Shown: piece by piece, positions 15,820-25,295 of the stretch
Numbering within the stretch: the first letter of the stretch is position 1
Layout: every line of letters starts with the position of its first letter
Notes under the pieces: model-generated
What the model saw: only the letters and a program-made list of their open reading frames with translations
The model's database searches: none
Told to the model about the DNA's origin: nothing
Source: Halopiger goleimassiliensis
GTDB taxonomy: Archaea; Halobacteriota; Halobacteria; Halobacteriales; Natrialbaceae
Direction: 5' to 3'
Length of the DNA stretch: 64,000 nucleotides
Assembly (NCBI RefSeq): GCF_000455345.1
Contig: NZ_HG315690.1
Location: 712,815-776,814, forward strand
Made by a program: the position numbers and the translations under genes

Positions 15820-16398
15820 CTACTCGTCCTCTTCGACGACCTCCGGATCGCTCATCGCGCTCTGGAGGCTGTCCAATCCGTTGATCCACTCGGTCACGAG
15901 GCCGTACTCGAGGTCCTCGGCGATCTCCATATCGAGGTCCTCGCCGTCGATGATCAGCGTGCCGGCCTGAGCGGCGTAGCCGAGGGCGGCATCGAGGTCC
16001 TCCTCCGCTTCGGCATCGGCCGCCGCACCGAGGTAGTCGGCGACGCTGCCCTCCTCGGCGGGACCGCTGGCGATGAACTCCTCGGCGGCGAAGAAGACAC
16101 AGACCAGACTCGTCTGGACGCCGTCGACGAGGATCAGTTTCTCCTCGTCCTCGATGTCGACCTCCCCGAGGACGATCTCGCGGACGTCCTCGATCTCCGA
16201 AAGCGCTTCCTCCTCACCGAGTTCTCCGTCGTCGTAGGCGGCGACGATCTTGGCGACGGCGATGGCCGTGTCGTCCTGCAGGTTCAACAGGAGCCGGGCC
16301 GAGTCCTCGTCCTCCGGATCGATGTCCTCGTCCTTGATGCGGTCGATCCAGTTCTGCCAACGTTCCTCCGAGTAGAACTCGGTCGGGGGATTGCTCAT
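15820..16398 (-). CDS. DUF2150 family protein
   Basis: A 192-residue, very acidic, mostly helical cytoplasmic protein that I recognise as the archaeal DUF2150 family (start MSNPPTEFYSEERWQNWIDR; central segment TSLVCVFFAAEEFI). Length matches the family. No catalytic motif is visible. It ends 66 bp before the pilin-like gene's promoter region and could be a separate transcript. Function unknown. Confidence 0.8.
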   Translation of the reverse strand: MSNPPTEFYSEERWQNWIDRIKDEDIDPEDEDSARLLLNLQDDTAIAVAKIVAAYDDGELGEEEALSEIEDVREIVLGEVDIEDEEKLILVDGVQTSLVCVFFAAEEFIASGPAEEGSVADYLGAAADAEAEEDLDAALGYAAQAGTLIIDGEDLDMEIAEDLEYGLVTEWINGLDSLQSAMSDPEVVEEDE

Positions 16399-16472
16399 AC
16401 AGACACCTACACCGGCCGCTTGAAATGCCTTTCTCTACCTTCCGATAAAGCGACGAGAGCTATTCGGACGGT

Positions 16473-17324
16473 TCAGGCCCGCTCGAGCGTGGATTCGGTG
16501 TCGATCTCGTACACCCGTTCGGGCGTCTCGACGTGGGCGATTCGGACCGCCTCGTCGTAGCCGTTCTCGAGCAGCCAGTCGACCCGGCGAGGAACCGTTT
16601 TCGGCCCGAGGACGGCACCCGGCCGATCCGGATCGTCCACGTAGTCGGTCTCCATCAGGAACGGCTCGCCGCGTTCGGCGGCCCGCTCGAGGCGGTCCTT
16701 GTCGCTCATCACGCTCGGGACCGGTCCCTCGAGGCGACCGGCGGCGTAGTGTTTGACCACCTTGTGGGCGGGGAGGCCGGCGTCCTCGGCCCACGCCGCC
16801 ACGTCGGTCATCTCCTCGCTGGCCTCGGTGTGGAGCTGGACGGCACACTCGAGGTCAGCGCCGAGGTCGAAGGCGTGGCGCATGACGGCGTTGGAGGCCT
16901 CCCAGACGGCGTCGTCGACGTCGTAGTGGGGACGACCGGACTTGAGCGCGAGTGCGTCGCCGGAGTCGACGTACTCGGCCGCGACGTCGAGACCGGCCTG
17001 CATCAGGTCGCGGGCCTCGTCCGGATCGAACTCGCGGTCGTCGACGAGTCGGGAGATCAGACCCGGGTGGACCCCCAGGACGGGCCAGGCGCGACCCGGC
17101 AGTTCGGCCGACGCCTGTTCGACGATCTCGATAGTGCGTTCGAAGACGGACCGAAAGTCCTCGCCGGTCTCGGCCTCGACGCCCAGGTGCCAGGAGGGTT
17201 TGTTCACCACCAGCAGGTGCGTGCCGCCGACTCGAGCGAAGTCGCGGACGGCGTCGATGCCGCGGTGATTCTCCGGATCGAGGTGGAGGTGGTTGTCGAG
17301 GACCGGCGTCTCGTCGTCGATCAT
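16473..17324 (-). CDS. TatD-related metal-dependent hydrolase
   Basis: A 283-residue TIM-barrel hydrolase. The metal site is visible as DNHLHLDP at residues 9-16 (HxHxD-like), PVLGVHPG (about 82), LKSGRPHYD (about 127), QLHTEAS (about 163) and FLMETDYVDD (about 222). These place it in the TatD-related superfamily, members of which are Mg-dependent nucleases or uncharacterised amidohydrolase-fold enzymes. The substrate is not known; haloarchaeal members diverge from bacterial TatD, so DNase activity is not assured. Confidence 0.8.
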   Translation of the reverse strand: MIDDETPVLDNHLHLDPENHRGIDAVRDFARVGGTHLLVVNKPSWHLGVEAETGEDFRSVFERTIEIVEQASAELPGRAWPVLGVHPGLISRLVDDREFDPDEARDLMQAGLDVAAEYVDSGDALALKSGRPHYDVDDAVWEASNAVMRHAFDLGADLECAVQLHTEASEEMTDVAAWAEDAGLPAHKVVKHYAAGRLEGPVPSVMSDKDRLERAAERGEPFLMETDYVDDPDRPGAVLGPKTVPRRVDWLLENGYDEAVRIAHVETPERVYEIDTESTLERA

Positions 17325-17410
17325 ATCCGACTGTGAACGGGCGAGGCGTGAAAACGCTCCGACTTCGAACGGACCTGGTGGCGATATCGATCATCCGACG
17401 CGAACTGACA

Positions 17411-17617
17411 CTATATCGTGCGTCGGTACTGACACTGCGGACAGTAGACCGTCTGCTGGTGGACGATCAACAGCGCCTTACCGCACTTGCACGGCCCGGC
17501 GATCGAGACCTCGTTCAGCTCCCGGACGACGCCGCACAACGTGTTCTCGAGCTGGTCGACCTTCCGTTCGGTGTCGTCGAGTCGCGCCTCGAGATCGCGG
17601 AGTCGCCGGGAGTGCAT
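17411..17617 (-). CDS. Small coiled-coil zinc-ribbon protein
   Basis: A 68-residue protein with an N-terminal charged heptad-like helix (MHSRRLRDLEARLDDTERKV) and a C-terminal zinc ribbon, CKCG and YCPQCQY. Three in-frame starts exist: ATG 17617 (SD-like GAGG 7 nt upstream), ATG 17632 and ATG 17665. A TATA-like CTTAATCG (minus strand, 17687-17694) would make 17665 a leaderless start, so the protein may be up to 84 residues. Probably an adaptor or nucleic-acid-contacting protein; function unknown. Confidence 0.6.
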   Translation of the reverse strand: MHSRRLRDLEARLDDTERKVDQLENTLCGVVRELNEVSIAGPCKCGKALLIVHQQTVYCPQCQYRRTI

Positions 17618-17853
17618 GTGGCGTCCTCGCATGGATGGTGGAGTGGACCGGGTGCTGTGATCCATGCCTGGATAACGACTCGTGGGCGATTAAGCGTATG
17701 GGAGGTAATAACAAGGAGCGACGATAGCCTGCGTCGGCTGGAGCGGACGGGGCGACCGAACGCGTCGTTCTCCGACCGGGTTCGTCGACGGCGCTGCCGC
17801 TTCCGATCGACGGAGGTGGCCGTGATACGGATCGCTGTACGGATGTACCGGAA

Positions 17854-17877
17854 CACCCGCGGCCTGGGTCGCGGGTG
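17854..17877. repeat. 8-bp perfect inverted repeat, 8-nt loop
   Basis: CACCCGCG at 17854-17861 and CGCGGGTG at 17870-17877 form a perfect stem. It lies 27 bp beyond the stop of the minus-strand NYN gene and in the otherwise empty gap 17666-17903. It could be a transcription-terminator-like hairpin or a protein-binding palindrome; no T-run follows clearly. Confidence 0.5.
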
Positions 17878-17903
17878 CGCCGGAACAGACGGACGGTACC
17901 GAA

Positions 17904-18374
17904 TCAATCGCCCAGCGTGATCGCATCGTCGGCCGCATTCCGGAGCGCATCGGAGCGCCCGTGTGACCCAGGGGCGATCGCGATCGTCTCGATGCCGACG
18001 GTTCCGGCGTGCTCGAGGACGGGTTTGAAGTCGGTATCCCGGGAGGCGATCGCGAGGCGGTCGATCGTGCCGTCCTGAGCGAGCGCGGTCGCGTCGACGG
18101 CGAGTTTGACGTCGACGTCGCCGCTGGTCACGACGACCTCGAACCCGCGGGCCTCGGCCGCCTGGATGAGTCCCGGCGTCGCGTGTTCGTCGAGGTAGAG
18201 CCGAATCACGCCGACGCGGCCGAGGTCGCGTGCGGCGTCTCGAAGGTCGTTGAGATCGACGTCGAACTCGTCACGGAAGACGTTCGGCCCGTCGACGAAC
18301 AGGCCGACCGCCGGCTCTCGGTCGGGCGGCGAGGACCCGAAGCGGGCGAGACGGTCGCGAACGGCATCGAGCAT
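17904..18374 (-). CDS. NYN (PIN-like) domain protein
   Basis: A 156-residue protein with the NYN/LabA-type nuclease fold: VGLFVDGPNVFRDEF (first Asp, about 25), a Rossmann-like core VIRLYLDEHATPG, and later acidic residues in VDVKLAVDATALAQDG and AIASRDTDFKPVLEHA. The acidic cluster is that of PIN-like ribonucleases and the archaeal family is widely conserved. The frame is open to 18452, but the ATG at 18374 gives the family N terminus and avoids an Arg-rich extension. RNA cleavage is the family expectation, not shown here. Confidence 0.8.
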   Translation of the reverse strand: MLDAVRDRLARFGSSPPDREPAVGLFVDGPNVFRDEFDVDLNDLRDAARDLGRVGVIRLYLDEHATPGLIQAAEARGFEVVVTSGDVDVKLAVDATALAQDGTIDRLAIASRDTDFKPVLEHAGTVGIETIAIAPGSHGRSDALRNAADDAITLGD

Positions 18375-18601
18375 GGAATCCGGTTTCGGCGGCCGAAGGA
18401 TAGGTGTAGCGAAACGGGTCCGCCGCCGTTTCCCCCTTCGATCACGCCGCATGCTGGCGAAAACGCTCCACGAGTTTTCGCGTCCCGAAACGTTCCCTAA
18501 GCAGTGACGTTAATTTGTTCGTGGTTTATATGCCACTAGTGTTGTGAATGACAGGTTAAAATAGAAAATATGTCCAAATAAATTTCCTCAAGTTCGCGAA
18601 G

Positions 18602-18610
18602 TTTTTAATA
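18602..18610 (+). promoter_or_regulatory. TATA box of the subtilase gene
   Basis: TTTTTAATA lies about 32 nt upstream of the ATG at 18638 within the most AT-rich 150 bp of this part of the window (18490-18637). The AT-rich leader probably contains further control elements for the secreted protease; none can be named. Confidence 0.5.
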
Positions 18611-18637
18611 ATTTCAGGAATACCTGATTGTCGTCCT

Positions 18638-20644
18638 ATGGCACCGAACACACCCCCGGACGACGATCGGCGATCAGTGCTCAAGGCCGCCGGCGCACTC
18701 GGCGCGTTCTTCGGCACGACCGGCGTCGCCAGCGCGGACGACGGTGGCTCTGAAGCGACCGAACTGCTAGTCGGGCTCTCCCCGACCGTCGACGACGTCG
18801 AAACCACTGTCGCGTCGGCCCTCGCAGGCGAGGGCTCTGTCGTCCACTCGAACGAGGTTCTCGGCTACGTGACGATCGAACTACCCGAAGAAACCCCCGA
18901 GACCGCCAAGGACCGACTCGAGCGGACGCTCGGGACGCTCGACGCCGTCGACTACATCGAAGAGAACGCGACCCTCGAGGCAGTCGCGACGCCGAACGAC
19001 ACCTACTACGGGCAACAGGACGCGCCCCAGCAGATCGGGTGCGAGGCCGCGTGGGATCGTACCTACGGCGATTCGGACGTCGTCATCGCGGTCGTGGACC
19101 AGGGCGTCCAGTACGATCACGAGGACCTCGCCGCGAACGTCGACGACCGTATCGGCGAGGATTTCACCGGCCGCGGTAGCGATCCGTATCCCGTCAACAC
19201 GAACGAGGATCACGGGACCATCGTCGCCGGGATCGCCGCTGGCGAGACGAACAACGGGACCGGCCACGCCGGGATCAGCAACTGCTCGCTGCTGTGTGCT
19301 CGAGCGCTCGACGAGAGCGGGAGCGGCTCCCTCTCGGACATCGCCGACGCGATCCAGTGGGCGGTCGACCAAGGAGTCGACGTCATCAACCTCTCGCTCG
19401 GTGCCAGTAGCGGCTACTACACTCTGAAGAACGCTTGCCAGTACGCCGTCGAGCAGGGTACCCTGCCAATCGCGGCGGCGGGCAACGACGGCGGAGCCGT
19501 CTCCTATCCGGCGGCCTACGACTCCGTGCTCGCGGTGTCGGCGGTCGACTCGAACGACCGACTCACTTCGTTCTCGAACTACGGTGAGGAGATCGACGTC
19601 GCCGCACCGGGCAGCCGCGTCGTCTCGTCGGACCTGAACGACAGCTACACCCGTGCCTCGGGTACGTCGATGGCCGCCCCCGTCGTCTCCGGCGTCGCGG
19701 GACTGGTTCTGTCGCTGTATCCCGATCTCTCGGCGGACGAACTCCGGACTCACCTCCGAGAGACGGCCGAAGACGTCGGCATCTCCCGGCTCGCACAGGG
19801 ATACGGGCGCATCGACGCCGATGCGGCGGTCAACACCGTTCCCGACGGCCACGAACCGGACGACGACGGGAACGAAAACGACGGAGAAGAGGACGACGAG
19901 GGCACCGAGGTCCCCGACGACCTCCTCGCGCTCGTCACCGAAGCCGACGCCGGAGCCTCCTACTACGACTTCGTCACCGACGGGCCGGTCGAGTTCGCCG
20001 AGGCACCGTACGAGAGTCCCTCCGGCGAGGAGATCAAAGGCGGTACGTGGTCCGGCGATACGATCGACGAAACCGGCGACGGCACGTGGGCCGTCAGCGG
20101 CGGCACGAGCACGGGCCACGGCGACGCGTACCGACTCGAGGGTGCCGTGACGGCGATCGATCTCGACAACCCGTCGGAGATGTGGCTCGAACTCGGCGGC
20201 GAGCGGATGACGCCCGAGGAAGTCATCGAAGCGACCGGCGGGAACGACAGCGACGACGGGGACGACCGCGACGACGACCAGCAGGACGACGAGAACGACG
20301 GGAACGACGGCTGTGGAACCGAGACGAAACGGGTACAGGTCGAGGACAGCCTCAGTAGCGGCTGGTGGGGATACAGCGACCGCTGGACCTACTCGCTCCA
20401 GACGGCCGATCCGTGTGGGGGAACGATCTCGATCGACGGTCCGTCCGACGCGGATTTCGACCTCTACGTGACGACCGACGGCAGTCGTCCGTCCCGCTCG
20501 AGCCACGACGCGGCCTCGACCGGCAGCGGCAGCGACGAGTCGGTCACGGTGGATCTCGACGACGCCGACTCGATCCGCGTCCTCGTCTACGCGGAGTCCG
20601 GGAGCGGCACCTACACGCTAACGATCGAAGAGAACGGCCGGTAA
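18638..20644 (+). CDS. Tat-exported subtilisin-like serine protease (halolysin type)
   Basis: A 668-residue S8 protease. N terminus: Tat signal with RR at 11-12 (DDRRSVLKAAGALG). Propeptide, inhibitor_I9-like, about 35-118. Catalytic domain about 125-415 with D154 (AVVDQGVQ), H192 (NEDHGTIVAGI), oxyanion N283 (AAAGNDGG) and S344 (SGTSMAAP). After an acidic linker (about 412-435) comes a short domain of about 130 residues, a second Asp-rich linker (about 565-590), and a C-terminal beta domain (about 595-668) resembling PPC/halolysin tails. It is presumably secreted folded and degrades extracellular protein; the five-gene peptide importer at 26.8-33.2 kb is a plausible partner. Longer than typical halolysins (about 520-540). 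Confidence 0.92.
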   Translation: MAPNTPPDDDRRSVLKAAGALGAFFGTTGVASADDGGSEATELLVGLSPTVDDVETTVASALAGEGSVVHSNEVLGYVTIELPEETPETAKDRLERTLGTLDAVDYIEENATLEAVATPNDTYYGQQDAPQQIGCEAAWDRTYGDSDVVIAVVDQGVQYDHEDLAANVDDRIGEDFTGRGSDPYPVNTNEDHGTIVAGIAAGETNNGTGHAGISNCSLLCARALDESGSGSLSDIADAIQWAVDQGVDVINLSLGASSGYYTLKNACQYAVEQGTLPIAAAGNDGGAVSYPAAYDSVLAVSAVDSNDRLTSFSNYGEEIDVAAPGSRVVSSDLNDSYTRASGTSMAAPVVSGVAGLVLSLYPDLSADELRTHLRETAEDVGISRLAQGYGRIDADAAVNTVPDGHEPDDDGNENDGEEDDEGTEVPDDLLALVTEADAGASYYDFVTDGPVEFAEAPYESPSGEEIKGGTWSGDTIDETGDGTWAVSGGTSTGHGDAYRLEGAVTAIDLDNPSEMWLELGGERMTPEEVIEATGGNDSDDGDDRDDDQQDDENDGNDGCGTETKRVQVEDSLSSGWWGYSDRWTYSLQTADPCGGTISIDGPSDADFDLYVTTDGSRPSRSSHDAASTGSGSDESVTVDLDDADSIRVLVYAESGSGTYTLTIEENGR

Positions 20645-20741
20645 CCCGGTCGGCAGGCGCGAATCGACGTTACGGTCGGCCGCACGCACGAGGCGGTTTC
20701 GACCGATCGCTATCGTTCGTCATCCGTCGTTTTTCCGAACG

Positions 20742-22157
20742 CTACTCGGTCGACTCGAGCGTCTCCCGAGCACGAGTCTCGGCGCGCTCGAGCACGTCCC
20801 GGACGGCGAGCGACGTCTCCGCGGCGACGGCGAGCGCGTCGTCGTACTCCGCGCTGACGTCGTAGACGTCGCCGTCGGCGTCGCTGGCGACCTTCACCGA
20901 TACTTCGTAGCGGTCGCCGTCGACCTCCAGGGAGACGGTCTCGAACGCTCGGTCGGCGATCCAGCGATGGGTCACGCCGGCGTCGCGGACGCCGAGCGTG
21001 CCGGTCTCCTCGGCGAGCGCCCGGGCGACCCGCTCCCGATCCGCGGGCCGGCAGATCACCTTCACGAGGTGGCCGGGCCGGGACTTCTTCATCGTCGCCG
21101 GGAGGATGGAGACGTCTCGTGCGCCCGCGTCCGCGAGCGTCTCCTGCAGGCCGCCCAGCACCTCCGGCGTCGCGTCGTCGAGGTTCGTCTCGAGGACGGC
21201 GACGTCCTCGCGGACTAACTCGCGGCCGCCGTCGCCGACCAGCACCCGGAGGACGTTCGGGTGTGGGTCGAGATCGTAGCCGCCGGCACCGTAGCCCGAG
21301 GCCTCGAGGTCGATCGATGGGAGCGTCTCGACGCCGTCGGCGAGGTGTCCGAGGATCGCCGCGCCGGTCGGCGTCAGCAGTTCCGCATCGACTGGGCCAC
21401 CTCGCAGAGACCAGTCCGCACGCTGGGCGATTTCGACGACTGCGGGCGTCGGCACGGGGTACTCGCCGTGGCTCATCCCGACCGTGCCGCCGCCGGTCGA
21501 CAGCGGCGTCGTGACGATCCGATCGGGGTCGAGGTCGTGGACCAGCAGCGTCGCCCCCACGACGTCGGCGATGGCGTCGTCGGCCCCGACCTCGTGGAAG
21601 TGGATCTCCTCGAGCGACTCGCCGTGGACGGCCGCCTCGGCCTCGCCGAGCAGTTCGAAGATCGCCAGCGCGTCGCGCTCGACGGGATCGGGAAGGGCCA
21701 TCCCCTCGACGATCTCGCGGACCTCGAGGTAGCTCCGGTGTGGGCCGTGTCCTTCGGCGTGGACGTGGCCCTCGTCATTGTGGTCGTGATCGTGATGGTG
21801 GTGATCGCCGTCGTGCTCGGAGTGTCCGTGCGTATGGCCGTGATCGTCTTCGGCGTGCGTATGGCCGTGATCGTCTCCGGCGTGGCTGTGCTCGTGGTCG
21901 CCATCGTCGTGATCTGCGTGGCTTTGGTCGGCACCGTCCTTCGGATGGTCGCGTTCCGCCGATCCCTCCCCGGTAAGGTAGACGTCGACCATCGTCGCCG
22001 AGATGCCACACTTGACGGTCTCGTCGACGTGGTACTCGACGGGGAGCGCGTCGGTGACGGCCTCGAGGGCGTCGGGATCCGCGCCGGCGTCGAGGAGCGC
22101 GGCCAGGATCATGTCGCCGCTCGCGCCCATGCGACCGTCGAAGGCGAGAACGTCCAT
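20742..22157 (-). CDS. larC: LarC, nickel-pincer cofactor nickel insertase
   Basis: A 471-residue LarC homologue (older name DUF111). It begins MDVLAFDGRMGASGDMILAA, the family start; an upstream GTG/ATG extension to 22196 adds only 13 residues. LarC inserts Ni into the pyridinium bis-thiocarboxylate mononucleotide cofactor in a CTP-dependent step. Conserved segments include HFHEVGADDAIADVVG, LLTPTGAAIL and NLDDATPEVLGG. Residues 71-140 form a His/Asp-rich insert with 24 His, encoded partly by a 27-bp tandem duplication; this is probably a metal-storage or delivery loop. LarA, LarB and LarE are not adjacent, so the target enzyme is unknown. Confidence 0.88.
   Translation of the reverse strand: MDVLAFDGRMGASGDMILAALLDAGADPDALEAVTDALPVEYHVDETVKCGISATMVDVYLTGEGSAERDHPKDGADQSHADHDDGDHEHSHAGDDHGHTHAEDDHGHTHGHSEHDGDHHHHDHDHNDEGHVHAEGHGPHRSYLEVREIVEGMALPDPVERDALAIFELLGEAEAAVHGESLEEIHFHEVGADDAIADVVGATLLVHDLDPDRIVTTPLSTGGGTVGMSHGEYPVPTPAVVEIAQRADWSLRGGPVDAELLTPTGAAILGHLADGVETLPSIDLEASGYGAGGYDLDPHPNVLRVLVGDGGRELVREDVAVLETNLDDATPEVLGGLQETLADAGARDVSILPATMKKSRPGHLVKVICRPADRERVARALAEETGTLGVRDAGVTHRWIADRAFETVSLEVDGDRYEVSVKVASDADGDVYDVSAEYDDALAVAAETSLAVRDVLERAETRARETLESTE
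21828..21881 (-). repeat. 27-bp tandem duplication inside larC
   Basis: Two adjacent 27-bp units (21828-21854 and 21855-21881) differ at one base. They encode the nine-residue repeats DDHGHTHAE/DDHGHTHGH within the His-rich insert. Slipped-strand expansion is the likely origin. Confidence 0.85.
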
Positions 22158-22406
22158 ATCTACCCCCGGGGCGACCAGGAGTAAAAAGCCATCCACTCCG
22201 ACGCCGGACGGTCGTCATGGAGGTGCGATCGCCCGACTCGAGCGGGAACGACGCGTCGTCGGTGCCGCCAAAACGGTCCGGTGGCGACACGTCTATGTAC
22301 CCTCGAGACCCTCGTTTGGAGTGCTACCACCTAGCACCGTGAGGACTAGCAAAAAACCTATCCGATCCCGAATCGGAGTGACAATCATCGTCGTCCATCC
22401 CGAATC

Positions 22407-24635
22407 ATGAACGAAGTTCAACTGGAGGTTGCGAAGGCGTACCCGAACGACTCGGGTCGTGGTATCGCCAGACTCGACCCGGACACGCTGTTGCATCTGA
22501 AGCTGAGTCCGGGCGACATCATCGAGATCGAAGGTGCGGACACCACCGCCGCGAAGGTCTGGCGCGCCGACCGGCAGGACTGGAACACCGACACGGTCCG
22601 CATCGACGGCTTCACCCGGCAGAACGCCGACGTCGGTATCGGCGAACGGGTGACGATCCGGAAGGCGGAGGCGACGAAAGCCGAGAGCCTCGTGCTCGCG
22701 CCGCCCGAAGAGGCGTCCGTCCAGTTCGGTTCCGACGCAGCCGGGATGGTCAAACGACAGATCCTGAAACGCCCCGTCGTCGGCCGGGACATCGTCCCGG
22801 TCATGTCCTCGACGAATCACCCGTTCATGCGCTCGCCGGGCCAGGCGATCCCCCTGATCGCCGTCGAGACGGAGCCCGAAGGGGTGGTCCTCATCACCGA
22901 GGACACCGACGTCGAGTTGCGAGAGGAGCCCATCTCGGGCTTCGAGAAGACCGGCGGCGGCATCACCTACGAGGACATCGGCGGCCTGCAAAGCGAGATC
23001 CAGCGCGTGCGGGAGATGGTCGAGTTGCCGATGAAACACCCCCAGATCTTCAAGAAACTGGGGATCGAGCCCCCGCAGGGCGTCTTGCTCCACGGGCCGC
23101 CCGGCACCGGGAAGACCCTGCTCGCGAAGGCCGTCGCCAACGAGACCTCCGCGAGTTTCTTCTCCATCGCCGGGCCGGAGATCATCTCGAAGTACTACGG
23201 CGAGTCCGAACAGCAACTCCGGGAGATCTTCGAGGACGCCAGCGAGGAGTCGCCGTCGATCATCTTCATCGACGAACTCGACTCCATCGCGCCGAAACGG
23301 GAGGACGTCACGGGCGAGGTCGAACGCCGCGTCGTCGCCCAACTGCTGACGATGATGGACGGCCTCGAGGCGCGGGGCCAGGTCATCGTCATCGCCGCGA
23401 CGAACCGCGTCGATAGCGTCGATCCCGCGCTCCGTCGTCCCGGCCGGTTCGACCGCGAGATCGAGATCGGCGTCCCCGACGAGACGGGCCGCGAGGAGAT
23501 CCTCCAGATCCACACCCGCGGGATGCCCCTCTCGGACGACGTCAACCTCTCCCATCTGGCCGACGAGACCCACGGCTTCGTCGGGGCCGACATCGAGAGC
23601 CTGACGAAGGAGGCCGCGATGAAGGCGCTGCGGCGCTACCTGCCGGAGATCGACTTAGACGAGGAGGACATCCCGCCGAGTCTCATCGACCGGATGATCG
23701 TCAAGCGGGAGGACTTCCGCGGTGCCCTGAACGAAGTGGAGCCGTCCGCGATGCGGGAGGTCCTCGTCGAACTGCCGAAGATTTCCTGGGACGACGTCGG
23801 CGGCCTCCAGGAGGCGAAAGGGCAGGTCCAGGAGTCCGTCGAGTGGCCCCTGTCGAACCCCGAGCGGTTCGACCGGCTGGGGGTCGATCCGCCGGCCGGC
23901 GTCCTGCTGTACGGCCCGCCGGGCACCGGGAAGACGCTCATGGCGAAGGCCGTCGCCAACGAGACCAACGCGAACTTCATCTCGGTGCGCGGCCCGCAAC
24001 TCCTCTCGAAGTGGGTCGGCGAGTCGGAGAAGGCGATCCGCCAGACCTTCCGCAAGGCCCGCCAGGTCTCGCCGACGGTCATATTCTTCGACGAACTGGA
24101 CGCGCTGGCACCCGGCCGAGGCGGCGAAGTCGGCTCGAACGTCTCCGAACGAGTCGTCAACCAGCTGCTGACGGAACTGGACGGCCTCGAGGACATGGAG
24201 AACGTGATGGTCATCGGCGCGACCAACCGTCCGGATATGATCGACCCCGCACTGCTTCGCTCGGGTCGGTTCGATCGCCTCGTGATGATCGGCGAACCGG
24301 ACGTCGAGGGTCGCGAGCGCATCCTCGAGATCCACACCGAGGAGACGCCGCTGGCAGCCGACGTCTCGCTGCGCGAAATCGCCGAGATCACGGACGGCTA
24401 CGTCGGCAGCGACCTCGAGTCGATCGCCCGCGAGGCCGCCATCGAGGCGCTGCGCGAAGACGAGGAGGCGGACATCGTCGAGATGAAACACTTCCGTCAG
24501 GCGATGGAGAACGTCCGCCCGACGATCACCGACGACATCTTAGACTACTACGAGCGGATCGAAGAGGAGTTCCAGGGCGGATCGAGCGGCCCGGACCCGA
24601 CCGGCCGTCGCAGCAGTCGGATCGGCTTCCAGTAG
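22407..24635 (+). CDS. cdc48: Cdc48/VAT AAA ATPase
   Basis: A 742-residue double-AAA ATPase (p97/VCP/VAT family) that unfolds proteins and can dock to the 20S proteasome. Domains: N domain, double-psi barrel plus second lobe (about 1-180); D1 (about 190-440) with Walker A GPPGTGKT and Walker [11 protein letters not shown]2 (about 460-715) with Walker A GPPGTGKT and Walker [10 protein letters not shown]; arginine fingers in RRPGRFDRE and RSGRFDRL. The C-terminal tail is short and ends RIGFQ, with an aromatic penultimate residue like the HbYX docking tail. The 249-bp gap to divergent larC must hold both promoters; none is obvious for cdc48 at leaderless distance, so it may carry a short leader. 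Confidence 0.94.
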   Translation: MNEVQLEVAKAYPNDSGRGIARLDPDTLLHLKLSPGDIIEIEGADTTAAKVWRADRQDWNTDTVRIDGFTRQNADVGIGERVTIRKAEATKAESLVLAPPEEASVQFGSDAAGMVKRQILKRPVVGRDIVPVMSSTNHPFMRSPGQAIPLIAVETEPEGVVLITEDTDVELREEPISGFEKTGGGITYEDIGGLQSEIQRVREMVELPMKHPQIFKKLGIEPPQGVLLHGPPGTGKTLLAKAVANETSASFFSIAGPEIISKYYGESEQQLREIFEDASEESPSIIFIDELDSIAPKREDVTGEVERRVVAQLLTMMDGLEARGQVIVIAATNRVDSVDPALRRPGRFDREIEIGVPDETGREEILQIHTRGMPLSDDVNLSHLADETHGFVGADIESLTKEAAMKALRRYLPEIDLDEEDIPPSLIDRMIVKREDFRGALNEVEPSAMREVLVELPKISWDDVGGLQEAKGQVQESVEWPLSNPERFDRLGVDPPAGVLLYGPPGTGKTLMAKAVANETNANFISVRGPQLLSKWVGESEKAIRQTFRKARQVSPTVIFFDELDALAPGRGGEVGSNVSERVVNQLLTELDGLEDMENVMVIGATNRPDMIDPALLRSGRFDRLVMIGEPDVEGRERILEIHTEETPLAADVSLREIAEITDGYVGSDLESIAREAAIEALREDEEADIVEMKHFRQAMENVRPTITDDILDYYERIEEEFQGGSSGPDPTGRRSSRIGFQ

Positions 24636-24900
24636 CGTCACGGCCGCGCCGTTTTCTTTCGAACCGTCGTCTTCGTCCGCTGGACAACCCGTCGTAACCC
24701 GTTCTTATCGACGTGTAGTGTGCGGTTACGCCGGGAAACTCCGCAGTTGTGACTCCTTCGTGTGGGAGAGTGACCGGTGGAGCCGTCGGTAGAACGGACA
24801 ACGAGCCCGTACTCGGGTGAACCGCGATCAAGTCGGCGAAACGTTCGCCCCCGTATATGTGCCGCGGTCGCCACGTCTCCGATCGGTACCAGGTGTTTCG

Positions 24901-25206
24901 ATGTCCGACTCCTCGACTGCCCGTGACCGATCGTCCTCGTCGATGACCGACGCGACGGCCTCGAGTCCGACCGCGACGGACGAGCGTCGGGACGAGGACC
25001 CCGACCGACGCTGGCTCGAGCGAACCCTGCCACACGTCGCCGGGGAGATTCGAAAAGCCGGCTTCTGGGCGGCGATCGTCCTCCCGTTTCTGTACCTGCC
25101 GCTACTGGTGTTCGGGTTGAACACGTGGCTCCACTCGACGGCCTTTCTCGTCCTGTTGGTCGTCAATCTCGGGGCGTTGTACGTGGGTCACTACCACCGG
25201 CAGTAA
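24901..25206 (+). CDS. Small membrane protein, two TM segments (101 aa)
   Basis: A 101-residue protein beginning MSDSSTARDRSSS. About 50 acidic, Ser/Thr-rich residues precede two hydrophobic segments (AGFWAAIVLPFLYLPLLVFG and STAFLVLLVVNLGALYVG) and a short His/Arg tail (HYHRQ). The open frame extends back to 24817, but the ATG at 24901 starts a typical haloarchaeal acidic N terminus. The 265 bp upstream (24636-24900) contain no gene I can support. Function unknown. Confidence 0.6.
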   Translation: MSDSSTARDRSSSSMTDATASSPTATDERRDEDPDRRWLERTLPHVAGEIRKAGFWAAIVLPFLYLPLLVFGLNTWLHSTAFLVLLVVNLGALYVGHYHRQ

Positions 25207-25295
25207 CTCTCGTCATACGGAATGCTGTAACGGGTTACCGGTGGGACCGCAGGAGAGGTCACAGTCGCGCCGGACACGACTCACAGCGGTCCGTC

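Noticed and set aside
21261-22184. Long plus-strand open frame (307 aa) with a Val/Ile-rich, membrane-like stretch
   Set aside because: It is the complement of larC; the hydrophobic run is produced by the His-rich codons (CAC/CAT/GAC) read backwards.
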